Notes: a model not told the origin generated them from the sequence alone. DNA of 64,000 nucleotides from Spirosoma oryzicola (GCF_021233055.1 NZ_CP089538.1:2434501-2498500); one strand, 5' to 3'; shown: positions 7,383-16,738, counted from the first letter of the stretch. Made by a program: numbers and translations.

Positions 7383-8636
7383 TCAATGCCATAATTGATC
7401 CATCGCGTCATTGACGTCTGATTGACGGAGTTCTGCCAGGTAAATTTCAGTCGTGGAAAACTTACTGTGCCCCAATGCGGCACTAATCTTGCGCTTATCG
7501 CTTATCAATCGATCCGCTAGTGTTGCAAACGTGTGTCGAGCAATGTGAGTTGTTAAATTGACTTCAATCCCAGCTTTCTCGGCGACTTCCTTCAACAAGA
7601 CATTGACCATCTGCGTTTTGCTTTCGATCTGCGCGATCAATCTCATTTTATTCTCTATATCTGACTTGCCGGGAATATCTTCAAACTTAGCCAGCCACGG
7701 TAGAAGGAACTTACCGGAAACAGTTTCAAGGTAGTAAGCTATCATTACCTTCGCCTTTTCGCTAAGCCGGACATCAATTAAATCGCCTGTCTTCATACTG
7801 ATGTAGTGCAGGTACCACGTATCGCCTTCTTTACGAATATTGTCTTTCTTCCAGGTTAGAGCATCACTGATTCGGCTACCATACGCATAATACTGAAGCA
7901 TGAATGTATTACGAGCGTCTGCCTGACGACCGGTTAGTTCTACGCTTTCTAGTTGTTTTAATTGAGCTTCGGTGAGCTTAGGCTTTCGCACCTTGGCTTC
8001 TTTAAACTCAACAAAAGCCATTGGGTCAGCTTTCGTAAATCCACGTCTACGGGCGTCAATAAAGAGCGTATTTAGAAAGGCCATTCGACGATGAAGGGTA
8101 TTGTCAGATTTAGAACCGTTATGACGCAGCCAGGCAGCCCAGGCCAAAACCCAATCTTCGTTTATATCATCCATATGGATGTCAATCTGATTACCGAACC
8201 GATCATTACCCAGATATTCCGCTAGCTTATGCATGTGGCTACTATACTTTTCAGAAGTATGAATCTGTCCTTTTTGCATACAGCGTTCGACATACTTTTT
8301 GCAACTAGCCAATAATAGAGCGCTAGGATTGGAAATCACAGCCTCCTCTGCAATGATCTGATCAGGGTCAATTTTCCGACCTTCTAGTTGAGCCGTATGT
8401 AGTTTCTTTTCTGCCAAGTTAAACGCGTCGGCAATACGGACGTTAAGCACCAGCATGTTGGGATGTTTGATAACTCGACAGGCTGACTTATCGAATTGGC
8501 TTACCTTGACTTTACAAAGCGTTCTACGTTTCCAGACTGTGCCTGCTGGAGACACAACTTTGCATTGAAGCATAACGGCGTGAGTACCGTCGTTGTATTC
8601 TTTGCTGTGGAGGATGATTTTGACTGTAGCGGACAT
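7383..8636 (-). CDS. int: Tyrosine recombinase / prophage integrase
   Basis: A 417-aa site-specific recombinase starting at the ATG at 8636 (MSATVKIILHSKEY); the frame is open to a TTG at 8654. It has the N-terminal arm-binding domain and SAM-like core-binding domain typical of Bacteroidota integrases, and all main catalytic residues: Arg255 (YGSRISD), His364 and Arg367 (HIARHTF), His390 (LGHSKFS) and Tyr399. It is convergent with the repressor gene, ending 20 bp from it. This is the most likely integrase for the prophage itself, and the attachment site is probably in the region 8637-9029 upstream of it. Confidence 0.9.
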   Translation of the reverse strand: MSATVKIILHSKEYNDGTHAVMLQCKVVSPAGTVWKRRTLCKVKVSQFDKSACRVIKHPNMLVLNVRIADAFNLAEKKLHTAQLEGRKIDPDQIIAEEAVISNPSALLLASCKKYVERCMQKGQIHTSEKYSSHMHKLAEYLGNDRFGNQIDIHMDDINEDWVLAWAAWLRHNGSKSDNTLHRRMAFLNTLFIDARRRGFTKADPMAFVEFKEAKVRKPKLTEAQLKQLESVELTGRQADARNTFMLQYYAYGSRISDALTWKKDNIRKEGDTWYLHYISMKTGDLIDVRLSEKAKVMIAYYLETVSGKFLLPWLAKFEDIPGKSDIENKMRLIAQIESKTQMVNVLLKEVAEKAGIEVNLTTHIARHTFATLADRLISDKRKISAALGHSKFSTTEIYLAELRQSDVNDAMDQLWH

Positions 8637-9029
8637 GGACAACTGGTTGCTCAATAGTTGCCACGAATATAATATACTTCAAATACTCTCGTACGCTCTC
8701 AATGAGTAAAAGGTACTTAAATTGCCTATTAATTACGGTAGTGACTGGCTGTGAATGTATTTTACTTATATTGTAGTTCCTCGCTCTCTGCCGGAAAGTA
8801 AACCGATTATCTTCAATGCCATCGCAAGCCCGCTACTCAGCGGGTTTTCGCGTTTCTGAGCCAATCAGCCCACATTCTTCACGGATACCGCCCCAGTAAC
8901 GACGGTAAGCGCACGGTAACTTTGCAGTACCCGCGCTAAATATTTTATATGTACACTATTTTATAATACAACTAAAACATAATATTGGCATTATTAACGG
9001 ATTATTAATCTCTATCCTCTATTGCCAGT
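8637..9029. other. Intergenic region with small terminator; candidate attP side
   Basis: No gene is seen. A hairpin with stem CCCGCT/AGCGGG and a TTTT tail lies at 8829-8848. The rest is AT-rich, above all 8945-9020. It lies upstream of two recombinase genes and may hold an attachment site or arm sites, but no flanking duplicate was found in the window. Confidence 0.35.
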
Positions 9030-10232
9030 ATGCTTAATTACATGTACATCAATTTCTATCCGCGCAAGTCAACAACTGATCCGGAACAATGCTCCATTAA
9101 CCTCCGTGTAACGATTAATCAGGAACGATTGACTCTTGGCGCTGTTACGGCCATCTGCGGGTTAGGTTTCCCAAAATCGGTAATGATCGAGCGAAAGTGT
9201 TGGGATGAACGGAAGGGGAGAGTCAAACAGGGTACGCCACACGCTACAATGATTAACCAGGCTATTGCTGAATGTGAAAAGAAGCTTGATAAACTCTACG
9301 CGCAGCACGAAGGCTTTGACGTGCACATGACGGCCAACAGTCTGAAAGAATTATTCCTCAATGGCGGACGCATCCGGCCTACCATGTCAGATCTGATGGG
9401 AGCCTTTATTGACGAGCGGGAAAAGCTCAAAGCTCGCCAATCGACGATTGATACCTACCGCTTTAAGTTTCGGCCCCTGCTCGCCTTTCTGACCGCCCGA
9501 AACTACCTGACAAAAGCCGCCGAGGAATTTACGCCAGGCATCTTAAAAGAATATCGATTGTATCTAATCACCGAACGTGGGAATGGGGACAGGAACGCCG
9601 ATAAAAGCTGTCAGGTTGTAAAAACCTTGCTTCTGTGGGCCGCTGGTGCGGAGCGTATCAAAATCAATCCTCTGCTTAATATTCGTATCCGCGTGGACAA
9701 AACCCCAAACCTGGAGTGTTTAACGCAGGCAGAATTAGAGATTCTGCACAATGCGGACCTAATGCCCGACATGCGGGAAGTCGCCGATTGTTTCCGGTTT
9801 GCCTGTTATACGGGCCTTGCTTATCAGGATATGGGGGCGGTCACTGAGGAAAACGTTCAGGAAATCGAAGGCAGACTCTGTATTGTCGGCAACCGGCTGA
9901 AAACAGGCACTGAGTACTGTATCCCGATCACAAAGCCAGTCTGGGAGTTGATGCAGAAGTACGAAAACCTGAGTATCCCATTACCAAAACTGGACGATTA
10001 CAACCCGACGCTTCGCCAGATCATGCACTTTCTTGGTATCAAAAAGCGGATTACCTCACACACAGCGCGGAAAACGTTTGCCGACTGGTGTATCAATGAG
10101 CTAGGATTGTCAGAAGAGGCTACCATCGTAGCGATGGGGCAGAAGGACGCCAAAGAGCTGAAGCCTTACCGCAGAACCAGACCGAAGCGTTTACTCTCTG
10201 AATTTCCGAAGGAATGGCTAAAAAAAGAGTAG
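9030..10232 (+). CDS. Atypical Bacteroidota tyrosine recombinase, 400 aa
   Basis: Related to the recombinases at 36866 and 56063 (shared INFYxRKSTTDP start, DRNADKSCQVVKTLLLWAA, RIRVDKTPNLEC and SHTARKTFADWCINE). The HxxR box is present (His344, Arg347) and a probable nucleophile is Tyr380 (LKPYRR). The usual first Arg is replaced by Ala264 in YTGLAYQDM, and the His of the MGH box by Gln371 (MGQKDAKEL). CTnDOT integrase is a known relative lacking the first Arg. No HNH or AntA gene stands next to this copy, so it may be the remains of an earlier island or a second phage recombinase. A terminator follows at 10356-10381. Confidence 0.8.
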   Translation: MLNYMYINFYPRKSTTDPEQCSINLRVTINQERLTLGAVTAICGLGFPKSVMIERKCWDERKGRVKQGTPHATMINQAIAECEKKLDKLYAQHEGFDVHMTANSLKELFLNGGRIRPTMSDLMGAFIDEREKLKARQSTIDTYRFKFRPLLAFLTARNYLTKAAEEFTPGILKEYRLYLITERGNGDRNADKSCQVVKTLLLWAAGAERIKINPLLNIRIRVDKTPNLECLTQAELEILHNADLMPDMREVADCFRFACYTGLAYQDMGAVTEENVQEIEGRLCIVGNRLKTGTEYCIPITKPVWELMQKYENLSIPLPKLDDYNPTLRQIMHFLGIKKRITSHTARKTFADWCINELGLSEEATIVAMGQKDAKELKPYRRTRPKRLLSEFPKEWLKKE

Positions 10233-10355
10233 TCTATAACTTCACCAGTTGGCGGTTTGAAATGAGTCCATACGGCTTCTTTGTGTTCAGTATCTACGAA
10301 AAGGAGGGACCAACGTTTACCAAACATGCGATCATATTTTTAAACTAAATAATGT

Positions 10356-10381
10356 AGCCCCGCCATATGGTGGGGCTTTTT
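10356..10381 (+). terminator. Intrinsic terminator
   Basis: Stem AGCCCCGCC/GGTGGGGCT (one G-T pair) with a 4-nt loop and a T-run, after the recombinase gene. Confidence 0.8.
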
Positions 10382-10409
10382 GATTAAAATATTTATTGTA
10401 AAAAAACAT

Positions 10410-10448
10410 AAAACAAGTATTGTAAATAAAACAAGTATTGTATATTTG
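10410..10448 (+). promoter_or_regulatory. Early rightward promoter with two operator-like boxes
   Basis: A perfect -7 box TATATTTG lies at 10441-10448, with TTG at 10420-10422 as a -33 candidate. Two exact copies of AAAACAAGTATTGTA (10410-10424 and 10428-10442, 18 bp apart) cover the promoter. A third copy, AACAAGTATTGTA, is upstream of the terminase operon at 17426-17438. Binding of one regulator to both operons would explain this. Confidence 0.65.
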
Positions 10449-10476
10449 TGAGGTCATAATAAAAACACCTCGCATC

Positions 10477-11028
10477 ATGCTCGCCCGATCATTTCAACCC
10501 GTTCCCGCTCCGCTGCCTGTTCAGCGCCCGGTTCTGCATACGACCATGAAGTTGCTACTCAACGCCTGGTCAACCGAATACTACGTCCGTCTGGCTGATC
10601 CGCGTCCGTACACCTTCTCGCAAGCGTATTACGCGACGTACTTTAGTTTCAAAGCCTTATTAGCCTCAGTCGGCGCGATTGGCGAAGGAAAAGAACTACT
10701 AACCGAAGCGGCTATTCGGGGAAAAGTGTCAGCGTGGGAGAGTATGGGTATGTACCGCGATACAAACCTACCGAAAGGGTTCTTTGAAGAATTGGCGCTG
10801 TATAGTCCTCTGCTTGTGCCGCAACCCGTTGTTGAAGATCCCAAAGCAGAATACGAACGCTTACTGCGTATAGTCGAAACCGTTTGTGCATCACACGAAC
10901 GCTATATCCTGCAAAAGTTCGGCGAAGCGCAATACCTCCGCATTGTTGAAGCGGCTCCGCTTCATAGTCAAGACACTTTCCTGCTTGAACGTACCAATCG
11001 AATACTTCTGAACAGCACCCTATCTTAA
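10477..11028 (+). CDS. Hypothetical phage early protein, 183 aa
   Basis: First gene of the rightward early operon. The frame is open from 10438, but that would start inside the promoter, so the ATG at 10477 (MLARSFQPVP) is chosen. The protein is helical, with a Tyr- and Phe-rich middle (YTFSQAYYATYFSFKALLA) and no signal peptide, membrane span or metal motif. Family not recognised; a role in early phage metabolism is only suggested by the neighbours. Confidence 0.6.
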   Translation: MLARSFQPVPAPLPVQRPVLHTTMKLLLNAWSTEYYVRLADPRPYTFSQAYYATYFSFKALLASVGAIGEGKELLTEAAIRGKVSAWESMGMYRDTNLPKGFFEELALYSPLLVPQPVVEDPKAEYERLLRIVETVCASHERYILQKFGEAQYLRIVEAAPLHSQDTFLLERTNRILLNSTLS

Positions 11029-11084
11029 AATAGTACCTACTTATTGGCTATTCAGCCGCTACTACTTCTAAACTAAATACAATT

Positions 11085-11705
11085 ATGACTAAACAAATCG
11101 CTCCCATAGCTGAGCAAAAACCAGTTCCATCGTTCAAATATCTAGAAGGGCACCCGCGTCAATACCGCTTCGACGCCAAAGAAGGTGTCTTCAATATCAA
11201 CGGTCAGGAGAAATTAGGCCGTACGCTGACGTTTCAGCCGATAGCCTGGCGAATATTCACCGACAATATTCTGAATATGGGTACGAAGAATTGGGCTGAA
11301 CTCTTCTTTATTGATGAGAAGAATTGTGTGTCGGCGATTCTCTTTCACGGCTATTCCGTCGATAACATCTTTCGCTTGATTGAACCGCTGTTCTACGACG
11401 ATCTGACGCTGGCTGACGTAGTGATAACCGTTGTGGCTGAGCGGAAAGAAAACACCAACATTCAGCCAAAGGGGGTGTATTACATCGCGACGTTTACGTA
11501 TAAAATTGGCGATAAAGAGCGTACGGCGGAGCTGAAACAGTACGCCGAAGAAAACAAAATATTCCGTCAGGAAACGCTGACCGATATCGCCAACGTCAAA
11601 ACGGCCATGTACTACTACAATCCGTTTGTTGTCGGCTCCGCTGTCGAAGCAGGTGCATTGCCTCCAGTTGGTGTCAATCACGAAACCGGCGAAGTTTCTC
11701 AATAA
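11085..11705 (+). CDS. Hypothetical phage early protein, 206 aa
   Basis: Second gene of the early operon; no known family identified. The sequence alternates short helices with beta-rich segments (ADVVITVVAERKENTNIQPKGVYY) and has a disordered C-terminal tail (AGALPPVGVNHETGEVSQ), a style common in phage single-strand-binding or accessory recombination proteins, though no such motif can be claimed. A hairpin (AACCCGCT/AGCGGGTT, 11722-11751) follows and may partly terminate transcription before 11772. Confidence 0.6.
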   Translation: MTKQIAPIAEQKPVPSFKYLEGHPRQYRFDAKEGVFNINGQEKLGRTLTFQPIAWRIFTDNILNMGTKNWAELFFIDEKNCVSAILFHGYSVDNIFRLIEPLFYDDLTLADVVITVVAERKENTNIQPKGVYYIATFTYKIGDKERTAELKQYAEENKIFRQETLTDIANVKTAMYYYNPFVVGSAVEAGALPPVGVNHETGEVSQ

Positions 11706-11721
11706 TCTACCATCACACGAA

Positions 11722-11751
11722 AACCCGCTGACTGTCAAAGGTTAGCGGGTT
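11722..11751 (+). terminator. Hairpin, possible weak terminator
   Basis: Stem AACCCGCT/AGCGGGTT with a 14-nt loop, followed by TAAAA rather than a T-run. It lies in the only sizeable gap of the early operon. Confidence 0.5.
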
Positions 11752-11771
11752 AAAACCCCTCCTATAATCAC

Positions 11772-12041
11772 ATGAGGTACAGCGATATTAATAATTACAG
11801 AGACCTATTGAACGCTTTGAAGTCCCTCTCTCCAGAACAATTAGCACAACCGGTCTATGTCTCCCCCGACGATAAGCCTATACTTCAAGTAGGCTCTTTC
11901 GAGGTACTGCAACATGACCTGATCAAGACCGACGAAGGACTTGAGCCTCGGTCGTTCTACGGTCAATCCGAAATTGAAGAGCAGGAATACCCCACAGTCT
12001 ATAAAACCGGCACTGTTTTTCTAAACCTACAACCTCTATAA
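11772..12041 (+). CDS. Small acidic hypothetical protein, 89 aa
   Basis: Starts MRYSDINNYRDLLNALKSLSPEQLAQPVYVSPDDKP. It is acidic, with a helical first half and an extended second half, and resembles small unnamed proteins of phage early regions. It stands 4 bp before the coiled-coil gene, so the two are probably co-translated. No function assigned. Confidence 0.6.
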   Translation: MRYSDINNYRDLLNALKSLSPEQLAQPVYVSPDDKPILQVGSFEVLQHDLIKTDEGLEPRSFYGQSEIEEQEYPTVYKTGTVFLNLQPL

Positions 12042-12045
12042 TCCC

Positions 12046-13440
12046 ATGAATACCGAAACAGTCGAACTAGTACCAACTGAGCAGGCCGTAGTACTTGCCG
12101 AAATTATTCCCTCCGCTGAATTAATCAAGATCAACGCAACCGATGCGGGGCTCGCTCAACTACGGGAACTAGCTATTACGCTATCCAGTAAGCCTATTGA
12201 AAACAACGAACAGTACGTCGAAGTCCACCAAGCCGTTATGGTAGCGGTCAAAGTACGGACCAATTCGGCGAAGCTGGCCAAGGAAATAGCCGCTCCTATC
12301 AAAGAGAATTACGACAAAATCCTAGCGGAAGGAAAGCGAATCGGCGAACATGCCAAGGAGTCCGAAGATATGCTCCGTCCACTCAAAGAAGCCTACGAAG
12401 CCGAGCAGGAACGTATCAAAGAGGAACGCGCCAAAGCTGAGGCCGCCAAACTTGCGGAACGTACGAACTCGCTGGTTATGCTCGGTGCTACCTTCGACGG
12501 TATGACCTACAATGTACATGGTGTGCTGATTGACGCTATCGAATTGAAGCTACCTGACGATGAATGGCTGGACTTGTACGGTTCTGCAAAAAAAGCCTAC
12601 GACACCGAACAAACGCGACTTGCTGAGCAACAGCGACTTATCGAAGAGGAAAACGCCCGTATCGAAAATGAGCGAAAATTAGAACAACAGCGTCAGGAAG
12701 AGGAAAAAGTACGACTGGAGAATGAAGCTAAGCAATTAGCAGAAAGTCGCCGGAAATTCGAAGAACAACAGCTTGAATTCGAAACCCAGGCTCAACGCCA
12801 ACGTGACGAAATGGCAAAGATGGTTGTCGATACGCAAAAAGCCCGTCTGTTAGGTATAGGCTTAATCGAGAAAGACGGGTTTATGACCTACGACGGGCTT
12901 GAGGTTATGCCTGTTGGCTCATTGGGCCTTTTGAGTGCTGACGGATTTGAGGGGAAGGTAGCTGATATCTTGGAGCGCCAAGCCAAGTATAAAGCCGACA
13001 AAGAACGTCAGGAACAGGAAGCTGCTCTGTATGTTGCTCGTGCGCCACGATTGGTAGCGATTGGACTTATCGGAAACGGTCAGGGTGGGCATGAAAGCGA
13101 TTCGCATCGAATAGAATGGCCGTCAATTGTTGGCTTCTCTGACGAGGAATTTGACGCATTTATCACTGATGTTGTCGCCTTCCAAAAGAAAGCCGCCGAA
13201 AACGAAGCCGCTCGGATCAAAGCGGAAAAACAAGCCGAAGCGGATCGCAAAAAAGCGAACAAAGAACGACAGGAACGGCTAAAGCCTGACAAAAAGCTGA
13301 TTACTGGCTACCTCACTAAGGTAAGTACATTAGTTAGTCCTAACCTAAAGGAAGTCGAAGCTAACGAGTTTATGAACCGCTTTTATGCTGATATAGATCG
13401 CGTGGTTATCGACTATAAAAAGCAACTCGAAGCTTTGTAA
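12046..13440 (+). CDS. Long coiled-coil phage protein, 464 aa
   Basis: Mostly helical and highly charged. A folded N-terminal part (1-105) precedes a first coiled coil (about 105-150, EAEQERIKEERAKAEAAKLAER), a small globular insert (150-185), a second long Glu/Gln/Arg-rich coiled coil (about 195-265), another globular part and a third charged helix (about 385-425). Similar proteins precede recombination genes in many phages, but I cannot name the family. The downstream NinB-like gene starts 1 bp after its stop, so they form one operon. Confidence 0.6.
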   Translation: MNTETVELVPTEQAVVLAEIIPSAELIKINATDAGLAQLRELAITLSSKPIENNEQYVEVHQAVMVAVKVRTNSAKLAKEIAAPIKENYDKILAEGKRIGEHAKESEDMLRPLKEAYEAEQERIKEERAKAEAAKLAERTNSLVMLGATFDGMTYNVHGVLIDAIELKLPDDEWLDLYGSAKKAYDTEQTRLAEQQRLIEEENARIENERKLEQQRQEEEKVRLENEAKQLAESRRKFEEQQLEFETQAQRQRDEMAKMVVDTQKARLLGIGLIEKDGFMTYDGLEVMPVGSLGLLSADGFEGKVADILERQAKYKADKERQEQEAALYVARAPRLVAIGLIGNGQGGHESDSHRIEWPSIVGFSDEEFDAFITDVVAFQKKAAENEAARIKAEKQAEADRKKANKERQERLKPDKKLITGYLTKVSTLVSPNLKEVEANEFMNRFYADIDRVVIDYKKQLEAL

Positions 13441-13441
13441 T

Positions 13442-13891
13442 ATGGCGAAAGAGGTAGTCACTTTCGGCAATATCCAAAGTGGCAAACTAAATATTGTTGA
13501 GCGCGGCCAGTTCCTTGATTCGCTGGCCGCGTTTCCTGACTGCGAAATCGAGCTAACCGTTAAACGACTCGGCAGGCAACGTTCCTCTCCCCAATCCCGC
13601 TACTACTTCGGCGTTGTTGTTCCCCTGATTCGTGATGCGATGAACGACGCATTAGGCGAGCGGCTGGATAAAGAAGAGGTTCACGAGTGGTTAAAGAAAG
13701 AATTCAACAGCCGGGAAATTGAAACATCGAACGGCCACTTTCTGACGGTTGCGCTAAGCACCCGAAAAATGAATACTACAGACTTTACCGATTATATCGA
13801 ACGCTGCCGCAATTGGGCCGCTACGTTTTTCGGTATTGATATTCCCGACCCTGTCAAGTTATCCACGACTAAAACCGAATTGAAAGTATGA
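13442..13891 (+). CDS. NinB-like recombination protein
   Basis: A 149-aa protein whose core (VKRLGRQRSSPQSRYYFGVVVPLIRDAMND) followed by an EEVHEWLKKEF helix and TRKMNTTDFTDYIERCRNWAATFFGIDIPDP matches the layout of NinB/Orf-family proteins, which bind single-stranded DNA and replace RecFOR in phage recombination. The Gln-Ser-Arg-Tyr-Tyr element corresponds to the SxxQNR motif of the family. It overlaps the methyltransferase start by 4 bp (ATGA). The assignment rests on motif layout, so it is moderately sure. Confidence 0.6.
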   Translation: MAKEVVTFGNIQSGKLNIVERGQFLDSLAAFPDCEIELTVKRLGRQRSSPQSRYYFGVVVPLIRDAMNDALGERLDKEEVHEWLKKEFNSREIETSNGHFLTVALSTRKMNTTDFTDYIERCRNWAATFFGIDIPDPVKLSTTKTELKV

Positions 13892-15642
13892 TTACCCTCA
13901 CTGACATGTTCTGTGGCTGCGGTGGCAGTTCAGAAGGTGCCCGCAACGTTGGCGGCACAGAAGTAAAATATGCGCTTAATCACTGGGCCTTGGCGATTGA
14001 ATCGCATAACACTAATCACCCCAACACGCATCATGATTGCGCCGATATTTCCGAAACGCATCCCGCCCGCTATAGCCGAACGACTGGCTTGATTGCTTCA
14101 CCCGAATGTACGAACCATTCACTGGCCAAGGGACAAAAACGGAAGAATCTGCACCAACAGGAAATCTTTCAGGATAAAGCGTTCGACGCATCGGCGGTGC
14201 GTTCACGGGCTACGATGTGGGACGTTCCCCGCTTTGCTGAAATCCACAAGTATGAATTCATCATTGTTGAAAACGTAGTAGACGTGCGGATGTGGGTCAT
14301 GTTCGACGCCTGGTTAAAGGCGATGCATCTGCTCGGCTACAAACACGAATGCGTTTATCTGAACGCCATGTTTGCCCACGGTGAAGGGGTAACGGGGTTT
14401 GCGCCACAAAGTCGGGACCGGATTTATATCGTGTTCTGGAAAAAGGGTAACCGTAAACCTGATCTGGATATTTGCCCGAAGGCTCCGTGCGCTAAATGCG
14501 GAACCGTCGAAGCAATTCAAAGCTGGAAGCCGGGCCGCAAAGCGGGCAAGTACAAGACTCAGTACACCTATCGCTGTTCGGTTTGCGCTGCGCCAGTCGT
14601 GCCGTTTTACTACGCTGCTCTGAACGCTCTGGATCTGTCGATACCTATGACGCGTATTGGTGACCGTGAGCAGCTACGTATGAAGCCGCTGAGTGAGAAC
14701 ACCCGCAAACGCATTCAGTACGGACTGGATAAATACGGTATTCGTCCCACTATCATTGATCAGCGCAATCAGTCGGGGAGTAAGTCAGCGCGTATTCGTA
14801 GTGCTGAGCAGGAAGCTTTGAATGCACAGTCCACGGGCTATTCGAGTTATTTGTTTTCGCCCTACCTGTTCAATATGTCGTTTAGTCACTCTCAAGCGGA
14901 TAAGACCTACGGCATGGATGGGACATTCCCAACGCAAACGACTCAGGAAAGCATGGCCTTCGTTTCGCCGGAGCCGTTCTTACTAGCCAATCGGGATAGT
15001 TCACCAGCGCGGGCGCTGACCGAGTACATGCATACACAGACAACGGCTCAACAGGAAATCTTAATCGCTCCTTCGGGTTCGTTCATTGTGGCGAATCGGA
15101 AATCGACACCCGCCCGTGAAATGACCCACGCTTTGCCCACGATTACCGGACAGCGAAATAGTATGTCATTGATAATCCCGATTCACGGTACGGCCCGTCC
15201 GAAAGATGCTGACCGCGAAGCAATGGATTCGGTCATGACGTCTGGCCATACGGCTTTAGTGTCGGGTGGGTTCATGCCTATACATCGGAATAATTCGACT
15301 ACGCACGAACTGCATGATCCGATTTCAACTCAGACCGGAAAGGTTACAAACAGTCTGATAATGCTACCGTATCACGGCGGGAGTAAGCAGGCAAACCACG
15401 TTTCGGAGCCAACGACTACCATACCGGGCAACGATAGTATCTCGCTGGTTGATGCAAAGCCGCAAATCGATGATTGTTATTTCCGGATGCTGCAACCCAA
15501 AGAAACGGCACTCGCTCAGGGCTTCCGAATCGATTACAAAATTCTCGGCAATAAGTCGGATCAGCAAAAGCAGATTGGCAACGCTAACCCACCCCCAACA
15601 ATGGAATTACTTGTTTCACGCTGTGTAGCATCACTATTATGA
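13888..15642 (+). CDS. Phage DNA cytosine-5 methyltransferase
   Basis: A 584-aa Dcm-like protein that would methylate cytosine in phage DNA, probably against host restriction. Seen: motif I DMFCGCGGSSEGA; motif IV as SPECTNHS with Cys74, where most family members have PCQ; motif VI ENV (Glu128); motif VIII QSRDRIYIVFW; and the C-terminal QIGNANPPP of motif X. Between them are a four-Cys zinc-ribbon-like insert (CAKC 201-204, CSVC 230-233) and five degenerate repeats of about 30-35 aa (about 350-515, typified by ANRxSxPARExT...T). The repeats replace the usual target-recognition domain. It overlaps the genes on both sides by 4 bp. Confidence 0.85.
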   Translation: MITLTDMFCGCGGSSEGARNVGGTEVKYALNHWALAIESHNTNHPNTHHDCADISETHPARYSRTTGLIASPECTNHSLAKGQKRKNLHQQEIFQDKAFDASAVRSRATMWDVPRFAEIHKYEFIIVENVVDVRMWVMFDAWLKAMHLLGYKHECVYLNAMFAHGEGVTGFAPQSRDRIYIVFWKKGNRKPDLDICPKAPCAKCGTVEAIQSWKPGRKAGKYKTQYTYRCSVCAAPVVPFYYAALNALDLSIPMTRIGDREQLRMKPLSENTRKRIQYGLDKYGIRPTIIDQRNQSGSKSARIRSAEQEALNAQSTGYSSYLFSPYLFNMSFSHSQADKTYGMDGTFPTQTTQESMAFVSPEPFLLANRDSSPARALTEYMHTQTTAQQEILIAPSGSFIVANRKSTPAREMTHALPTITGQRNSMSLIIPIHGTARPKDADREAMDSVMTSGHTALVSGGFMPIHRNNSTTHELHDPISTQTGKVTNSLIMLPYHGGSKQANHVSEPTTTIPGNDSISLVDAKPQIDDCYFRMLQPKETALAQGFRIDYKILGNKSDQQKQIGNANPPPTMELLVSRCVASLL

Positions 15643-16310
15643 ACGACTATCAATACCGCACCTTACCCCGCTACGCCAACAGCGATTTGTCTGAACTCAA
15701 GCGCTTAAATCTTGGCGAGAAGTTTATGGCAACTCAGAAGTCATTGGACTTTGGCACCGCCTTTCATACGCTTATTCTCGAACCTGCAAAGCGTCAATCT
15801 ATACTCACTGCTACAGGTATTGAAATGAGTGACCTTATCAGTCTGTACGTGATGGAAGAGCGAATAAATGCTTTTTCGGACCTGCGCGTGATGTTTGCCG
15901 ATGCAGAGAAAGAAACCGTTCGCCAGTGGGTTTGTCCGATTACGGGTTTGCCGCTCAAAGCCAAGTTGGACGCCGTTATCATGCCCCGTCGTCGGCACCT
16001 GGTTGATTTGAAAACAACGTCCTGTAAATCACTAGCTGATTTTTTAGAATCGTGCTACTCCTTTGATTATGACCGGCAGGCCGCGTTTTATCTGTCGTCC
16101 GACCCGAATGCGGCTTTCTTTGAGTTTGTCGGCGTTCAGAAAGTGCCACCCTACAACGTGTATCGATTGGCGTTTCACAAGTCCGACGAGTTTATCAAAT
16201 ATGGACAAAAGAAGATGGAGTTCTGGTTACAGAGAGCCTACGAAGAAAGCCTGAAAGAAGACGGTTGGCGACCAAGCAGCTGGAGTAGAAAGGAGGTGGA
16301 ACAGGTATGA
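15639..16310 (+). CDS. PD-(D/E)XK exonuclease, RecE/DUF3799-like
   Basis: A 223-aa nuclease of the type used by phages to resect double-stranded ends for annealing recombination. The N-terminal LPRYANSDLSELKRL and FGTAFHTLILEP elements and the KAKLDAVIMPRRRHLVDLKTT core (Asp of the LDA, then Asp-Leu-Lys) mark the PD-(D/E)XK fold; a downstream Tyr/Arg-Gln (SFDYDRQAAFY) belongs to the same family pattern. It overlaps the methyltransferase gene by 4 bp and the next gene by 4 bp. With the NinB-like protein it forms a recombination module. Confidence 0.8.
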   Translation: MNDYQYRTLPRYANSDLSELKRLNLGEKFMATQKSLDFGTAFHTLILEPAKRQSILTATGIEMSDLISLYVMEERINAFSDLRVMFADAEKETVRQWVCPITGLPLKAKLDAVIMPRRRHLVDLKTTSCKSLADFLESCYSFDYDRQAAFYLSSDPNAAFFEFVGVQKVPPYNVYRLAFHKSDEFIKYGQKKMEFWLQRAYEESLKEDGWRPSSWSRKEVEQV

Positions 16311-16552
16311 AAGTAAGATTCTCGTTCGACGCATGCAAAGCCGTTGCATTGGAGGTAGATATGGATTTTGCGCCACAAGGAGGACAGCAGGTTCGGTTTC
16401 CTCCATCGGTATTGAAAGACAAAGACGGAAACATGGTCTTTTCGCCAGACGATTATAAGTTTATTTATTTCGAAGTGCTCAGTTCCGATATAATCTTCTC
16501 GGACGACATGAGCTATTATATACAGGTTGATCTAACCCCAGAAGAACAATAG
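16307..16552 (+). CDS. Small hypothetical protein, 81 aa
   Basis: Overlaps the exonuclease stop by 4 bp and has a strong purine-rich ribosome site (AGGAGGTGG) inside the upstream gene. The product is acidic and probably mostly beta (MKVRFSFDACKAVALEVDMDF, YKFIYFEVLSSDIIF). Family not recognised. Confidence 0.6.
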   Translation: MKVRFSFDACKAVALEVDMDFAPQGGQQVRFPPSVLKDKDGNMVFSPDDYKFIYFEVLSSDIIFSDDMSYYIQVDLTPEEQ

Positions 16553-16555
16553 GCT

Positions 16556-16735
16556 ATGTTAACTCAGCAACAGAAAATAGACATTTGGGCCGAAAAGGAC
16601 CGACTAACTGAAGAATTGTCATTTACCGCCGAAGAGGAAAAGCAGCGACGAACAGAACTACGAAATCAGATTGAGTTCTGTAATAAACAACTTGTTCAGG
16701 AACGAATGGAGCCAGTAGAGAATTCGAGGGAGTAA
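16556..16735 (+). CDS. Small coiled-coil protein, 59 aa
   Basis: Starts 4 bp after the previous stop (MLTQQQKIDIWAEKDRLTEE) and consists of two charged helices. It is the last gene of the early operon, before the terminator at 16739. Size, spacing and composition fit a real small phage protein of unknown role. Confidence 0.6.
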   Translation: MLTQQQKIDIWAEKDRLTEELSFTAEEEKQRRTELRNQIEFCNKQLVQERMEPVENSRE

Positions 16736-16738
16736 TAA

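Noticed and set aside
9030..10232. The integrase of the prophage itself
   Set aside because: The neighbouring recombinase at 7383 has all catalytic residues and is paired with the repressor; this one belongs to the island recombinase lineage.
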